Shown here: in pieces, positions 23,940 to 36,905 of the stretch
Layout of the letters: each line of letters begins with the position of its first letter
Numbering within the stretch: the first letter of the stretch is position 1
Assembly (NCBI RefSeq): GCF_036320965.1
Contig: NC_092241.1
Coordinates: 29,801,297-29,865,296 of the forward strand
DNA length: 64,000 nucleotides
Direction: 5' to 3'
Origin: Panulirus ornatus
Taxonomy: Eukaryota; Arthropoda; Malacostraca; Decapoda; Palinuridae
Program-made: the position numbers and the translations under genes
The notes under the pieces: generated by a model
Told to the model about the DNA's origin: nothing
Database searches by the model: none
Seen by the model: only the letters and a program-made list of their open reading frames with translations

Positions 23940-25039
23940 CTTTCATCCTTCTCTCTCTCAGCTTCGTCACTCCGTCTCTCTTCATTCAGGCTTCAGTCAC
24001 TTCTTTACATACCATCACCAATTTTCTACAAAATAATCCAATGGAGGAACCATAAAGAAGGCAGATTTGATCAACGGGTAACGCATGGTATGTGAGGCTG
24101 GCCATCTCTTTTCCACCAACGGCTCCTCGTCCTCCAAATCTAACCACTAGTGCTCCAAAACCGTCGAAGCCCCACCGCTTGCAGCTCAGAAATTAAAATT
24201 ACGTAGTGACTTTCACACGAAGCTTACTGTACCCCTTCTTTTTGGCTGCTCCAAACTAGGGACTTAGTGACTGTGCATTTAATCATATGATTTTCAGAAT
24301 TATTTTAAGTTTTGCAAAATGATATCATTCTTGTGTAAAGATAAGTTGTAAACAAAGGCAAAGTAATCCCTTCCAGTAAACATTTAGAAATTCTGGAGAA
24401 TTCTAATGTAAATTAATATTTCAAATTATTTTTCTTGATAAATATCTTTTATTGATTTTATAGATTCCAAATCAAATCAATGTCTGATTCGATGATGACA
24501 AATTTACACGATAAATGTGCAGTCCTACCACCTTCTTAAAGAATCAGATCACAAGAATATAAGTTGAGATTCGAATCTAGACTCATCTCTTTAGAATCCA
24601 GCAGGTGTTTAATTTCACGCAGCAGGAAAACAAAATACGGAGCTTGTGGCGCTGCATATCTTTTGTGGTATTCCCTGAGTCATGACTAGATTCCATACTG
24701 TCTCCTGTATTTAAGAAGCATTATGCTAAAGAAATACTGGACCAAATTGATGGTAAGTACTAACTTCATCCATAACAAAAACAAGATTTTTTTTCCATTG
24801 TTCAGTTATTTACAGTCAGAATAAGAATAAAAACATTCAAATCTAAGAAAGAGATTGTTTTTGTCTTGATGTTTTATTTAAAGGAATAAGTATTATCAGT
24901 GAAGATCTAGTCAAAGTCCAGTGCCACGTCATGGTGTCGTCACTGGCCCAGCTTAACACACTGTGTGACACAATGTTCAGGTCACTCAGGTAGGTTGCCC
25001 AGGTCACAAACGCTGCCTGATACACTTAAATGTCCAATT
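23938..25039. other. Anonymous AT-rich DNA
   Basis: Nothing recognised. Short poly-T runs at 24788 and elsewhere. Confidence 0.55.
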
Positions 25040-25430
25040 CAAGCCATTCAGACTACTCAGGCTTGAGGCATTGTCTAAGCCACTCAGTTATTCAAACCAA
25101 AGGCACTGTCCAAGCCACTCAGACTACCCAAACCAAAGGTACTGTCCAAGCACTCAGACTATCCAAACCAAAGGCACTGTCCAAGCCACTCAGACTATCC
25201 AAACCAAAGGCACTGTCCAAGCCACTCAGACTGCCCAAACCAAAGGTACTGTCCAAGCCACTCAGATTATCCAAACCACAGGCACTGTCCTACCCACTCA
25301 GACTGTCCAAACCAAAGGCACTCTCCAAGCCACTCAGACTATCCAAACCAAAGGCACTGTCCAAGCCACTCAGACTGCCCAAACCAAAGGCACTGTCCTA
25401 GCCACTCAGACTAACCAAGCCAGGTGTATC
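25040..25430. repeat. 36-bp minisatellite (dimer of an 18-bp unit), about 11 copies
   Basis: The unit begins ccaaaccaaaggcactgtcc and continues aagccactcagactat. Its halves actgtccaagccactcag and actatccaaaccaaaggc are themselves homologous, so it is a two-monomer higher-order repeat of an 18-bp ancestor. Because 36 is a multiple of three, long frames rich in Ser-Lys-Pro-Leu or Thr-Gln-Thr run through it; I regard these as by-products because array edges lack any other coding signal. Confidence 0.95.
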
Positions 25431-25529
25431 CACTCGTGCCGATCAAACGCTGCCTAAGTCACTCTGAGTATCCAAGCTATACACTCTGCCTTGCCCCACA
25501 TCCTGCCCGAGGCATACACACTACCCAAG
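25431..25529. repeat. 18-bp-unit minisatellite, left flank of the SINE
   Basis: Degenerate monomers of the ctgcccgaggcatacacac type continue the neighbouring array with an ~18-20-bp period up to the SINE insertion point. Confidence 0.7.
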
Positions 25530-25800
25530 CCTCCGTGGTGTAGAGATTAGCTTTACCGACCATGAGGCAGCAAGGGCCAAGACGGGGTCGGACTCGTATG
25601 GGTTCGATTCTTCGGTGTGGCAACCCAACAAAGGTGCTCATCCTCCCCTCGGAGTTTTTCAGTAACTGAGTAACTTGCATAGGCTGGGGTATGTGTGTGT
25701 GCATGCATACATAGGTGTAAAAACATGGTGCACATATACAAGGTGACGGGGCAACACGAACGCAAAACTCTCTCCTCTTGACAGACCAATAGTAAGAACA
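25530..25800 (+). mobile_element. tRNA-derived SINE (copy A) inserted in a minisatellite
   Basis: The 5' part cctccgtggtgtagagattagc carries an A-box-like tRNA head, and gggttcgattc at 25600-25610 is a near-perfect B box. The tRNA-unrelated body (gtgctcatcctccc, a short TG tract, acatggtgcacatatacaag, cgcaaaactctctcct) matches the copy at 39958-40240. Array monomers lie on both sides, so the SINE inserted into a pre-existing array. There is no poly-A tail; the internal TG tract differs greatly in length between copies. Confidence 0.8.
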
Positions 25801-25829
25801 ATACTCATGCCTCACAACTTCACGAACCA

Positions 25830-25900
25830 TTGCATGCTGTCCAAGTGACACACATAGTGCTCGAGCTCACACACACACACACACACACACACTGCCCAAG

Positions 25901-25947
<47 letters not shown>

Positions 25948-26225
25948 GCCCGAGCCAAACATGCTATCCAAACCACAAACGCACTGTTTGAGCCACACAC
26001 ATTGCCAGAGCAACACACACCAACCAAGCCACACACACACACACACACTACCCGAGCCAGACACAACACCTGAGCCACACACAACAGCCAAGCTAGACGC
26101 AGCACCTGAGCCAGACACATTAACCGAGCCACACATATTGCCAAAGCTACACACACCCGAGCCACACACACTACCTGAGCTAGACACTACCCAAACCACA
26201 CATAGCAACCAATCACACAGTGTAC
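25830..26225. repeat. ~18-20-bp minisatellite with CA expansions, right flank of the SINE
   Basis: Monomers of the ctgcccgagccacacaca type (also cctgagccacacacaa, ccgagccagacacaac) repeat to about 26220. Two long CA microsatellites (25869-25892 and 25903-25946) have grown out of the acacac end of the monomer. Related to the 36-bp array at 25040-25430 through the shared core tccaagccac. Confidence 0.85.
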
Positions 26226-28799
26226 TACCAAGACACATTCATCCTTCACTATATAGGAATTTTACGTAAGATCATCTAAACTGAAGTCGTGTTCATGTCA
26301 TGATAAAAGTGATTTCCTTCATTTTACGGTCATCGAACTCTCGAAAAGAGACTTTCCCTGAATAATCTTTCACCACAGTTGTAGACGGCGCATTAGCGAA
26401 CCTCCGTTCACAACTATGATCTTCATGGTGGAGTAAGATGACTTTGCAATAGTGTAGTTATGATCTGAACAACTCCAGGACTGTAGCATATCATTATACA
26501 CAACGATAACCGATCTACCAACCTGGCTGGTTTGAATTCACATTCAAGAAGTCTTTTTTCGTTTCTCGAGATTCTTATGGAAAAATATAAATTCTCTTAC
26601 TGCAGAATGAGTTCCACATCTCGGCTTACGTTACAATACATTGCTGACGGAATATGATACTGCAATAATTTTTTTCTTTCAGAACTCATCCGTATAGATG
26701 TTTGGAAATATCAGCTAAGAAAAAAAGAAAAAGAAAAAATCAGTAACGTAGGAACTTAAAAAGAGTGTTAAAAAATCATTCTGTGTTGCACTGTAATTCA
26801 TCATACACTGGCCTGAGACTTCCATGTCTCATGATTTTTCTGGGGAGGCTAGGTTTCATTCAGTGAAATTTACGGCACTGCAGGTGGCTGAACTTCACAC
26901 TGACCCACTGGGGACCTTATGATACGGTAAACTCATCCTTCAAAACAGTGCAACATAGATGATATTTCCAGTGGAATAATTTTTTTTTTTTTTTATAGGA
27001 TGAGTCTGTATTCATACGAGGCTTAAAAGTACTGTTGCGTGATCTCTTTTGAATGTGATCATAAAGGAAACTTTGCTTCTCTAGCGTTTTTGTGGCGTTG
27101 AACCAAGATGCTGAATTAGATGGTTTAGCCGCAAAGATGAGAAAGCTACTGTCTTTGTACAGTTCTCGTGAAAGTAACTTTTCTCCACTCTGCTAACTAT
27201 TCCAGGGTTGACTTCGTATGTGACTACTTTCAGCCCTACTCATACTAACCTCTTTGTGTGTTGTCATTCGTTACTTTCTCCGGCTTTGCTAAAACAATAT
27301 GGCTTTGTTCTGAATTCGAGCTTGAATTCCTTAATCTCTAGAGTTTCCCATACAACAGTGATTTCAACCGACATCTCTTACATTTACTAGTGCATAACTC
27401 ATCTGGAGGATTTTCAAGGGCATCGTTTCTAAGCGCTCCTGACACGCACGTGAATCCTTCTGGGTTTCCGTGTAGGGTCCCTTCCTCTAGCTTTAACCTG
27501 TACGTAATCTCCCTCAGCTCTGTTCTTACGGTACTCTTGCATTCTCCTCTCTTATTCAACCTTCCAGTTCTGCTCAAACTTTTGTCTCTGACGAGCGGAG
27601 ATTTTTGGAATCTATTTTTCTTCCACGCAATGTCTGTTCTCATTGCTTACGTCAAACATTACAAAAAGCAATTTCTGTTTGAATTGGAAAAGATAATCAG
27701 TTATCGTCTTAGATGATTCGCCAGTGATCGTTTTGTATACAAATGGTCTATCCTAGCTTTGATTTCGTCCGATGACAGTGGATAACTCAGTTTCATTTTT
27801 ATTCAGTGATTAAAACTGAAGTTATTTAAAAGCAAAGGATTAGATGGATTTGCTGATATGATTTCTTGTTTAGGACATTGAAAGAAATGTATGTTTTAGA
27901 TATCATCCCGTACTTACTTTCCAAGAATCACTTGATGAAATATATCTTTCATCCCATTACTTATCAAATCCATGGCAGATTAATTTCTTCTTCCTCATCC
28001 ATATATAATCATTAATCAAGCACAGAGTTATCAGGTAACGAGCTAAGCACAAAGTCACAACTTTTTTTTTCTCTCTCTCTCTCTCTTACCAGAAATTCAA
28101 TTACCAACTGGTATTGTAATTCATGGAACACCTCCATATCATAATCTGGAAAGCCTCACGCCAATCTCAGATCAGCAACGGGATAGAATCGTGTTGTTTT
28201 TTAATCAACATCAGAGTCATTCCAGTGTACTGTGAAGGTGAGGCTCGAGATAATGTTTGAGATATATACATAGAAGCTCTCGCGGTCGTGAGCGGAATAA
28301 AGCTAGTGTTGTTGACCAGTGGTGAGGTATCTACAACCTGCTAGTGGCTGTAGGAACAGGTAGATTACATCAAAAATGTCCGTAAAATTAGACGATAGTC
28401 AAGAGGGCGTACGACTGGAATGCATTCAAGACGGCATGTAATCAGTCAATATTCCATTATTAGATAAAATATTGTATTCATAATGAAGCAGTTGCTATTC
28501 GACACTTTCGATAGGCTGTCATTAATGCTTCGAGGAGAGACGTGAAGCTGAAGGAGTGAGTATAAGTTAGCTATTATCTTATTCTTCCCTCACTCTCAAA
28601 TTACAGAGAAGACCCAGGCGCTATTAGAAACTATACGGCCAGGAAACGTATATTGGAGGTGTTGCAGGAAACGTATGCTGCTATCGTACTGGAAATCTTG
28701 TTGAGACTAGTTGCAGTGGCATCCAACCAGCAGATAGTTTTGGGATTCAGTTGTTTGGTGATAAAGTGACCTAGTTATCTAAATGTGAAATGTCTCAGC
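26226..28799. other. Anonymous intergenic DNA
   Basis: No gene recognised. Opposed 101- and 108-codon frames at 27338-27716 carry no motif. A poly-T run at 26981-26995 and short CT run at 28070-28087. Confidence 0.5.
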
Positions 28800-29015
28800 C
28801 ACTAGTGTTTAGCTGTGGATATCGCAAATAACTTCTTTCGCTCCACCTTACCAGCACTTTTCCGCTCTGACGGTACTGTATCTGTCTCTCCCGCAGTCAA
28901 AATAACTCTCTTTGGTTCACGTTTCTCCTCTAACTCCACCTTGGATGACTCTGGCGTTCGTTCACCCCTGATGTTCCTCTGTACTAATCCTATGCACCTT
29001 CCTCATAATTTCTTT
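28800..29015 (+). pseudogene. Jockey-like retrotransposon RT, short upstream-linker fragment
   Basis: The plus-strand frame from about 28815 reads ANNFFRSTLPALFRSDGTVS, then SPAVKITLFGSRFSSNSTLD. This is the stretch just before the RT domain in decapod Jockey-type elements (typically ...FPPLF..DG...SP.DKA..FG..FSSNSTLDD). The frame continues only about 20 residues further in recognisable form (NPMHLPHNFFSNC). The endonuclease and the palm motifs are absent. Recognition is from remembered family consensus rather than an in-window copy. Confidence 0.6.
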
Positions 29016-29578
29016 TCGAACTGTCCGGAAAGCGCTTTTCCCTACGTACACAAGCAAGGGTTTGTATATAAGGCACGACAAAGGTCAATACCTACTTTTA
29101 TATGAAAGATGCATATGTAAAGGAAGCTATTATAGGTGATGAAAACCAAATTGATGTATTTATGAATTCTAAGGTTAGGATGAATGATCAACCGCAGGCT
29201 TCAAGAAAAATACAAGAATTAACGAGTGTTCGACACTACAGTAATGGTCTCTATACGTGCTAACGAGACTATGAAAGAATGTGTTGAAGTAAAGAGAGAA
29301 AATGTGAAAGAAATGTTATCTTTATGGTAAAATGAAATAAGTATTTCATTCACAATGAACCAGTTGACCAAGGGAACTGAACAAGAGAGAAACAGTCGGT
29401 GAACTTCATGTAAAACATACGGAAAGTAGCGCATCAGTCGAGCGTTGTATGTTTATGTGGACGTTACCAGAGCTTCCTATCTTAAAATCTTATCTGCTCC
29501 ATCGTTATCTCCTCAGGGTCTCGCTTCAGTAAAGATCAGGGCTGCGGCACACGCCGGCTTTATGGTTTCCTTGAAATG
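29016..29578. other. Anonymous intergenic DNA
   Basis: No coding or RNA signal recognised. Confidence 0.5.
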
Positions 29579-31554
<1,976 letters not shown>

Positions 31555-31680
31555 CAGAGAAGAGGATATATATGGGTAGGTGTCTCAACCCTGAGAGTCA
31601 GATCCTGGTGACTTAGAAAGGAGGATATATGTTTGGGCGTCTCGACGATGAGAGTATTTCTGGAGGTGAGAGTGTGTTCC
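31555..31680. repeat. ~58-bp imperfect duplication
   Basis: gaggatatatatgggtaggtgtctc at about 31562 and gaggatatatgtttgggcgtctc at 31621 begin two similar units that continue with ctgagagt/atgagagt and tcctggtgac/ttctggaggtgag. A third, weaker unit may precede them near 31505. Confidence 0.55.
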
Positions 31681-32427
31681 AAGGATGAAGCCAAGCGATC
31701 CTATTCTACTCCCTATTCGTTCGTTGTTGAGGGAGGTGCATGGCTCTCGTACTGGAGGCTGTGATGAGGCAGTGTGAAACGCCTCTGGTATGGTATAGAT
31801 GTCACCTGAAGTTGGGATGATGGTTGTAGACTGGATAATTACATCTACATGTGTGAAAACCTCAAAAAATACTTCGAAATATCACACACACACACACACA
31901 GGCTTCTAAAACCAGCTCGATGATGTCGAGAGTGAACAGCTCTTCGAGAGATGCAAAGATTATAACATCCAGCGGCGATAAAACGAAATTAAGCACGAAA
32001 CTCGGGAGGAAGAGAGAAAAATATTTCCATTATAACAGAGCATCAATTGGCCTCTATTTCTTATTCGTATGATTTCCTCTAGTCCAGGGATCACAAAGGC
32101 TTACTATGACTTGCCTTTAACTGGTATGCTATTTCTTAGAAGCTATGCTGTAACACCAGGTGTTCACATAGATGCATAAGATAACATTTATTGAGATCTT
32201 GACCATCTGACACACGCCATTCACAGCTTTGAGTCTATGTGGCTATATGTTGGTTTTATGAAGATTCTTCCGTCACTACTAGTAGATGGGTCTGAGCCAG
32301 GTGGGTTTTTAGCCATCAAACGAAAAAGTATGAATAACCTAGGAGGAAACTGGACGTTGTTAGAAAAATCAATTCCTCGGGTGTGGTTCTTGTTCATGTT
32401 TGTGGAAACCATGTGACGCTTGATGGT
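31681..32427. other. Anonymous intergenic DNA
   Basis: Only a short (CA)n tract at 31881-31900 stands out. Confidence 0.5.
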
Positions 32428-32578
32428 AACACGGATTTTGGACCACTCTTGTTAGTAGGTTACAATTAGGGAGTCAGTAACACTGATTTTTGACCACTCT
32501 TGTTAGTAGGTTACAATTAGGGAGTCAGTAACACTGATTTTTGACCACTCTTGTAAGTAGGTTACTATTAGGGAGTCA
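32428..32578. repeat. 51-bp tandem repeat, three copies
   Basis: Units start at 32428, 32479 and 32530 with aacactgatttttgaccact as the 5' part and ggttacaattagggagtcag as the 3' part. Copies differ at only a few positions. The period is 17 codons and the minus-strand frame is open through it, which is expected from the arithmetic. Confidence 0.95.
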
Positions 32579-33769
32579 TCATTACGGCCACAAAAGTTTT
32601 TTTTTTTTTTTGTCCTATTTCCATTGCCTTTCTGAGAGTTTATCAAATGGCTTAATCTGGACATAATGAGTGTTAGCAATCCGACAGAGGCTTGAAATTT
32701 CTCCACAAATTGAATGGTATCACTATTATGTACTCATTCTTTTTGTCTATGATCTTGGTAGTATCATTAAACTTTGTCTAAGTGATGAGAGACTGAACGA
32801 ATCTCGTTAATTCTATAAGTGTGTTATCATGGACGCACTATAGGGTATTCTAACGTAAACTAAGATGTCATAACTTTGAATTTCGGATAATTATTCTTTT
32901 ATGGAAGTTCATATATATATATACGATAGATTTTTTGCATCTTATCTAGTTTAAGAAGCCGTACCGCATCATACACGGGTATGGCATCTAAACCTGTATG
33001 GAGAATTGATTGAAATGCTTTGACTAACAACACATATTCAGTGATTATGATAATGATCATGTGGGGGGGATACAGCAGCCAAGCTTGGCATTTGGTTGAC
33101 ATCACGGAAAACGTACACCACATGGGCCTGATCCGTGTAGGACGCTACAGTCCACGAAGTGACATGCATCAACATCAGATACAATCTGAAAATGTTGTGA
33201 CGATAAACTGTCTTTTAAGTTCGGAGAGAAAGAGAGAGACGATTTATATAGTTGTCATGTGACACTATAAGAAAAAAACACTCTGATTAATTATGATAGG
33301 AAAAGATGATATAATTTTAAGCTGACAGAGAAATGAATACGATATAATCCATTAATCGGATGATTTACTCGTATTTTTTTTTGCAATCATCTACTGGGTG
33401 TAAGCATTTATGGTAGTCTCTTGTACACCATTCTTCATGCGTTGTTCCACCCACTCAAATACAATGTTGGAACCAATTGAGGGTTCAGTTACCTAGACAG
33501 TCCTCTAAAAGAGAGTTTATGATGGGCGTCGATTATAGTACATGATAGATATCGATTACCAAGATTAAAGGGCGATTTGTATGCATGGATGCGATTGGCG
33601 CAGTTACCTCGTTTACAAGACCATTGTTTGCTTGAACGTCTTGCCTCTTCGTATTCATTGGTCCATATATTATCTCCTGAAATTTTCCCAGGACACTGAC
33701 GAAGCACATCATATCGAGTTTTCAATACTTGCCTACTGATGTCCTCTGGTTTGTTTCTGGGGCCTAACG
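32579..33769. other. Anonymous intergenic DNA
   Basis: A poly-T tract at 32598-32611. The minus-strand 78-codon frame at 33489-33725 contains a Trp-x-Cys-x5-Cys cluster followed by His residues, vaguely like a FLYWCH-type finger; this is too weak to call a gene. Confidence 0.45.
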
Positions 33770-35090
33770 CAAGAGCTGTCGCCTGCGTTCATCGGTTAAC
33801 GAAACTTCGCTTCCATTCTCTGTCATGTCCACAAGCAGGTGTCTAAAACACTGTATACCTTCTCACATTTTTCTTCAATCAAACTCACATCCCAGCTCCC
33901 CTGTCCTCAAAACTGTTAAACCTAATAACCTTGTTTTCATTCACATTTATTCCCAATTCCTTCTTTCATAAATTCTTCTAAACTCAATCACCAAGTTCTG
34001 CAGTTTCTCACTCGAATCTGCCACCAGTGCTGTATCATCAGCAAACAACAACTAATTCACTTGCAAAACTCTCTCTCATACCCTACAGATTGCATACTCG
34101 CCCCTCTCTCCAAGATTCGTATTTACCTCCCTCAGCACCTTATCAATGAACAAAATAAACAACAATGATGACATCACATACCCCTGCCACAGACAAACCT
34201 TCACATGGAACCATTCACTACTTTCTCTTCCTACTCGTATGCGTACCATACACCCTTGGTAAAAACTTCTCACTGTCTCTAACATCTTTCCTCCCACACC
34301 GTATAATCTTAAAACTTTTAACAAATCCTCCCTATCCACCCTATCATATGCTTTTTCCAGATCCATAAATGCCACATACAAATCCATCCATTTCTCTAAG
34401 TCTTTCTCACACACATTTTCTAACGTAAACTCCTGATCCACACCTTCTCTACAGTTTCTGAAACCGCATTGTTCCTCCTAAGTCTGGTGCTTTGTACATG
34501 CCTTCACCCTGTCAATCAATACCCTCCCATACAACCTACCAGGTACACTCAACAAACTTAAACTTCTGCTGTTTAGATACTCATCCTTATCCTCTTGTCA
34601 TTATACAATGTCACTATCCTATTTGACCAGTCAAGAACACAGTCATCCCCATTTCTGATTTCAACTGCAATACCATCCACTCCAGCCGCCTTGCCACATA
34701 TCGTCTTACGAAAGGCTTTCATCACATCTTTCTTTGGCAAACCAGTCTCCATTACTCTTTTGCTTCGCAAACCATCTCTACCCAAACATCCTTCATCAAT
34801 CACCCTATCGTCAAACACTTTTAACAGTCCTTCAAGATACTCTCTCTAGTTCTTCCTTACTTCATCATTACCTGATACCACTTCCTCTCTTTCTCCTTCT
34901 CCGATGTTCTTGTTTGTTCTTCCGCAACATATCATTCTCCAAAAATCTGATTTTTCCTTAATTTCACTCATCTCATTTCTTATTTGCCTTCTTTTCAACC
35001 CCTGTACCTTCCTCCTGACCTTCTGCCTCTTTCTCATTTACATCTCCTGACCATTTGCACTCCTTCCCATATTTCCCATATTTTGCATCA
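33770..35090 (-). pseudogene. RTE-like LINE reverse transcriptase, older copy with frameshifts
   Basis: On the minus strand three frames together give an RT homologous to the one at 12776-14146. A basic linker (RRKVQGLKRRQIRNEMSEIK, 34846-35037) is followed by the pre-RT segment KAFRKTICGKAAGVDGIAVE (34573-34818). The palm (34076-34441) has YVAFMDLEKAYDRVDRED, shared nearly word for word with motif A of the intact copy, and motif B as VCLWQGYVMSS, where the usual GLRQG is altered. Further downstream near 34030-34060 the sequence encodes VADDTALVADSSEKLQ (motif C), and near 33800-33850 the remains of FRYLGVD. It extends further 5' than the intact copy, so it shows what precedes that copy's truncation. 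Stops, frameshifts and altered motifs make it inactive. Confidence 0.85.
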
Positions 35091-35830
35091 GTTCTAGAAT
35101 GTATTTGCAGTAGACAAGTGTACTGTTCGTGGAAAACTACAGAAAACAATCCATTTCACGATGTCTGTACAAAGAAATTAATGTATCAAAAACAAGGATT
35201 TTCTTTTCTTGATGTTTAGACCCAAGAACTTTTGCAGAGTCTTTTGATAAGCGTAGATCTCTAACCAAATAATCTAGCTCACTCTGTGTGAAAGTTAGAG
35301 ATTCACGAATCTCTGCGTCAGGTATGTATCATTCACTATCATCTTCCTCAGTGGTATCTGACCCATATTCAGATATGAGCTTTTCAAGCAGTTGTGGCGT
35401 AGGTGTAAGCACATCTGGGTCATGCTCTATAGGTCTCAGCGCAGATTGAAGGTTAGGGTAAACAATGTTTTCCCTTTCTTCTTTCATATATTATGACCTC
35501 CATTATTGATATAAAGAATTAACAATGGTTCGTGTGATTGTTAGGTTCACATCATCCACTGGGTATTCCAAAGTTAAGCGAATTCTCTCGACCTTTAATT
35601 CAGTTTCTCAGAGCCCCAACACCAGTTCTACACACCATACGTGGAGTCCACGATTTGTCTTGATCTCCAAGGTGATAACAAAATATGCGTGACACATTTT
35701 CTTAACAAAAGCTCTGATCTTTTCCCTTTGTTTCGCACCACGAAGCATCCACATATGTCGCAGAATATGTTGAAGATATTTCGACATTCTGTAGTTGCCA
35801 TTTCAAACATAATACCTAGACTCACGTATA
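35080..35830 (-). pseudogene. Broken copy of a repeat-encoded arthropod protein family with an N-terminal Cys-x2-Cys head
   Basis: The minus-strand frame 35825-35628 starts near MSLGIMFEMATT and holds IFCDICGCFVVRNK, a Cys-x2-Cys head like an N-terminal zinc-binding domain. After frameshifts a short GIPSG..EPNNH piece appears. From 35487 a single frame reads YPNLQSALRPIEHD, an acidic linker, then SELDYLVRDLRLSKDSAKVL and EKKILVFDT, and LVYCKYILELMQN, with two internal stops. I recognise this arrangement (Cys head, GIPM-REP, acidic linker, ELN-LVRDL-LSK, LVYC) as that of a multi-copy, functionally unassigned protein family common in arthropod genomes, probably carried by a transposable element; its usual downstream domain is missing because the RTE-like LINE fragment starts at about 35085. 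The relation to a transposon is inference. Confidence 0.6.
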
Positions 35831-36639
35831 CCGGTATTTATACAACGCACACACATATTCATTTCATGTATGGGTTCCAATCTGATTTTAGATTCTGATT
35901 TATTCAGCCTTGGGAAACCAAATGGGGCTGAAAGGTATATATGATGTGAAAATACATAGATCACGATCAACAGCATTTGCAATGGAAGAATATGTTTGGA
36001 CGAACATGGATGATCCTTTCTGAAAAAAAATCATCCGGAAGGGGGACAGGAGGGTTCAGGAACTGCATCCTCCATTCACTAATAGACTAAGGGTTTCATC
36101 AGTCCTCCTCCGGCATCGGTGAAATCTGCAGATATTCTGCACTCCTGAAGCAACGTAGGCACTCAGTACCACTCCCCATACCCTTGACTTCGGCCGATGA
36201 AAAACCCTATTCGTCATGTCTCTCGAACACATGACGTCACTAGCATGGTAACTAATGCTATTCTATTTACAACAATAGCATAAAAACTCGACTTTTTGCG
36301 TTATTTTTATTGGTTTAAGGATGTTCAATAGTTTATTCAAATGTGAGAATACGTCTCCATAAAGAAACTTTTTTTTCATATGTGCTCTCATGTAACCTTC
36401 GTGGTGTACTTGTGGTATTTACATGTGATAAATGATCAAAGTATAACCGTTGCTGCATCTCGGATGAGGTCTTGGTGATAGTTGAAGGATGTCGGGAACA
36501 TAACTGAGCTGAGTGTCTTTTGCAAAGGGAGACAAAGAATGATTTAGGAAGAATGAAAGTTGTGTGGGTGTTTTTGAATTCAGATGCAGGGGCTCTGAAA
36601 TACTTTGTGACTTGAGTCTACGAAATGTGTAGAGGTGAT
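35831..36639. other. Anonymous intergenic DNA
   Basis: Nothing recognised apart from possible remnants at the edges of the flanking elements. Confidence 0.5.
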
Positions 36640-36905
36640 GGATGGAGGATTTCATGATAGACAAACGTGCTTCTTCTAGTTTAGTTTATCGTCCTGAATA
36701 ACACCAAGATGTTTGAGGGTGTTTGTAACTTAGCAGGGGCATGGGTCTAGTGAGGCAGTAAGCAGTGAGACACTGTTGGAAACAAGGCTGACGACTTGCA
36801 TGACTATGGTCGTAGTGTGGTTGATGTTACCACCGTTGGTAGTGGCCCAGCTCTTGACAGTGTCCCGGAGGGTGATGTAGGCGGAGGAGTTGTTCCCAAC
36901 ACCGA
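36640..36905 (-). pseudogene. Non-LTR retrotransposon RT fragment (thumb region)
   Basis: On the minus strand LRDTVKSWATTNGGNINHTT followed by TIVMQVVSL corresponds to the L..W...N...IN..KT.VM segment found just after the YADD motif in CR1/Jockey-like RTs. About 35 residues on, after one stop, NTLKHLGVIQDDKLNWKKHV is the typical LGV-D--L-W--H segment. The two elements in correct order and spacing make the call reasonable although no catalytic motif is retained. The overlapping plus-strand 120-codon frame (36796-37158) is treated as an antisense by-product. Confidence 0.6.

Noticed and set aside
25040..25430. CRISPR array
   Set aside because: Repeats are contiguous with no unique spacers, and the genome is eukaryotic. 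The same applies to the other tandem arrays.
25030..25457. Repetitive protein of Ser-Lys-Pro-Leu or Thr-Gln-Thr-Lys repeats
   Set aside because: The 36-bp period is divisible by three, so all frames lacking a stop stay open; no signal peptide, no non-repeat domain, and one unit has a length change.
25530..25625. Functional tRNA gene
   Set aside because: Good A and B boxes but no closable acceptor stem, and the downstream part is shared with another SINE copy.
27338..27716. Opposed 101- and 108-codon frames
   Set aside because: They overlap antisense, neither has a recognisable motif, and one cannot be preferred over the other.
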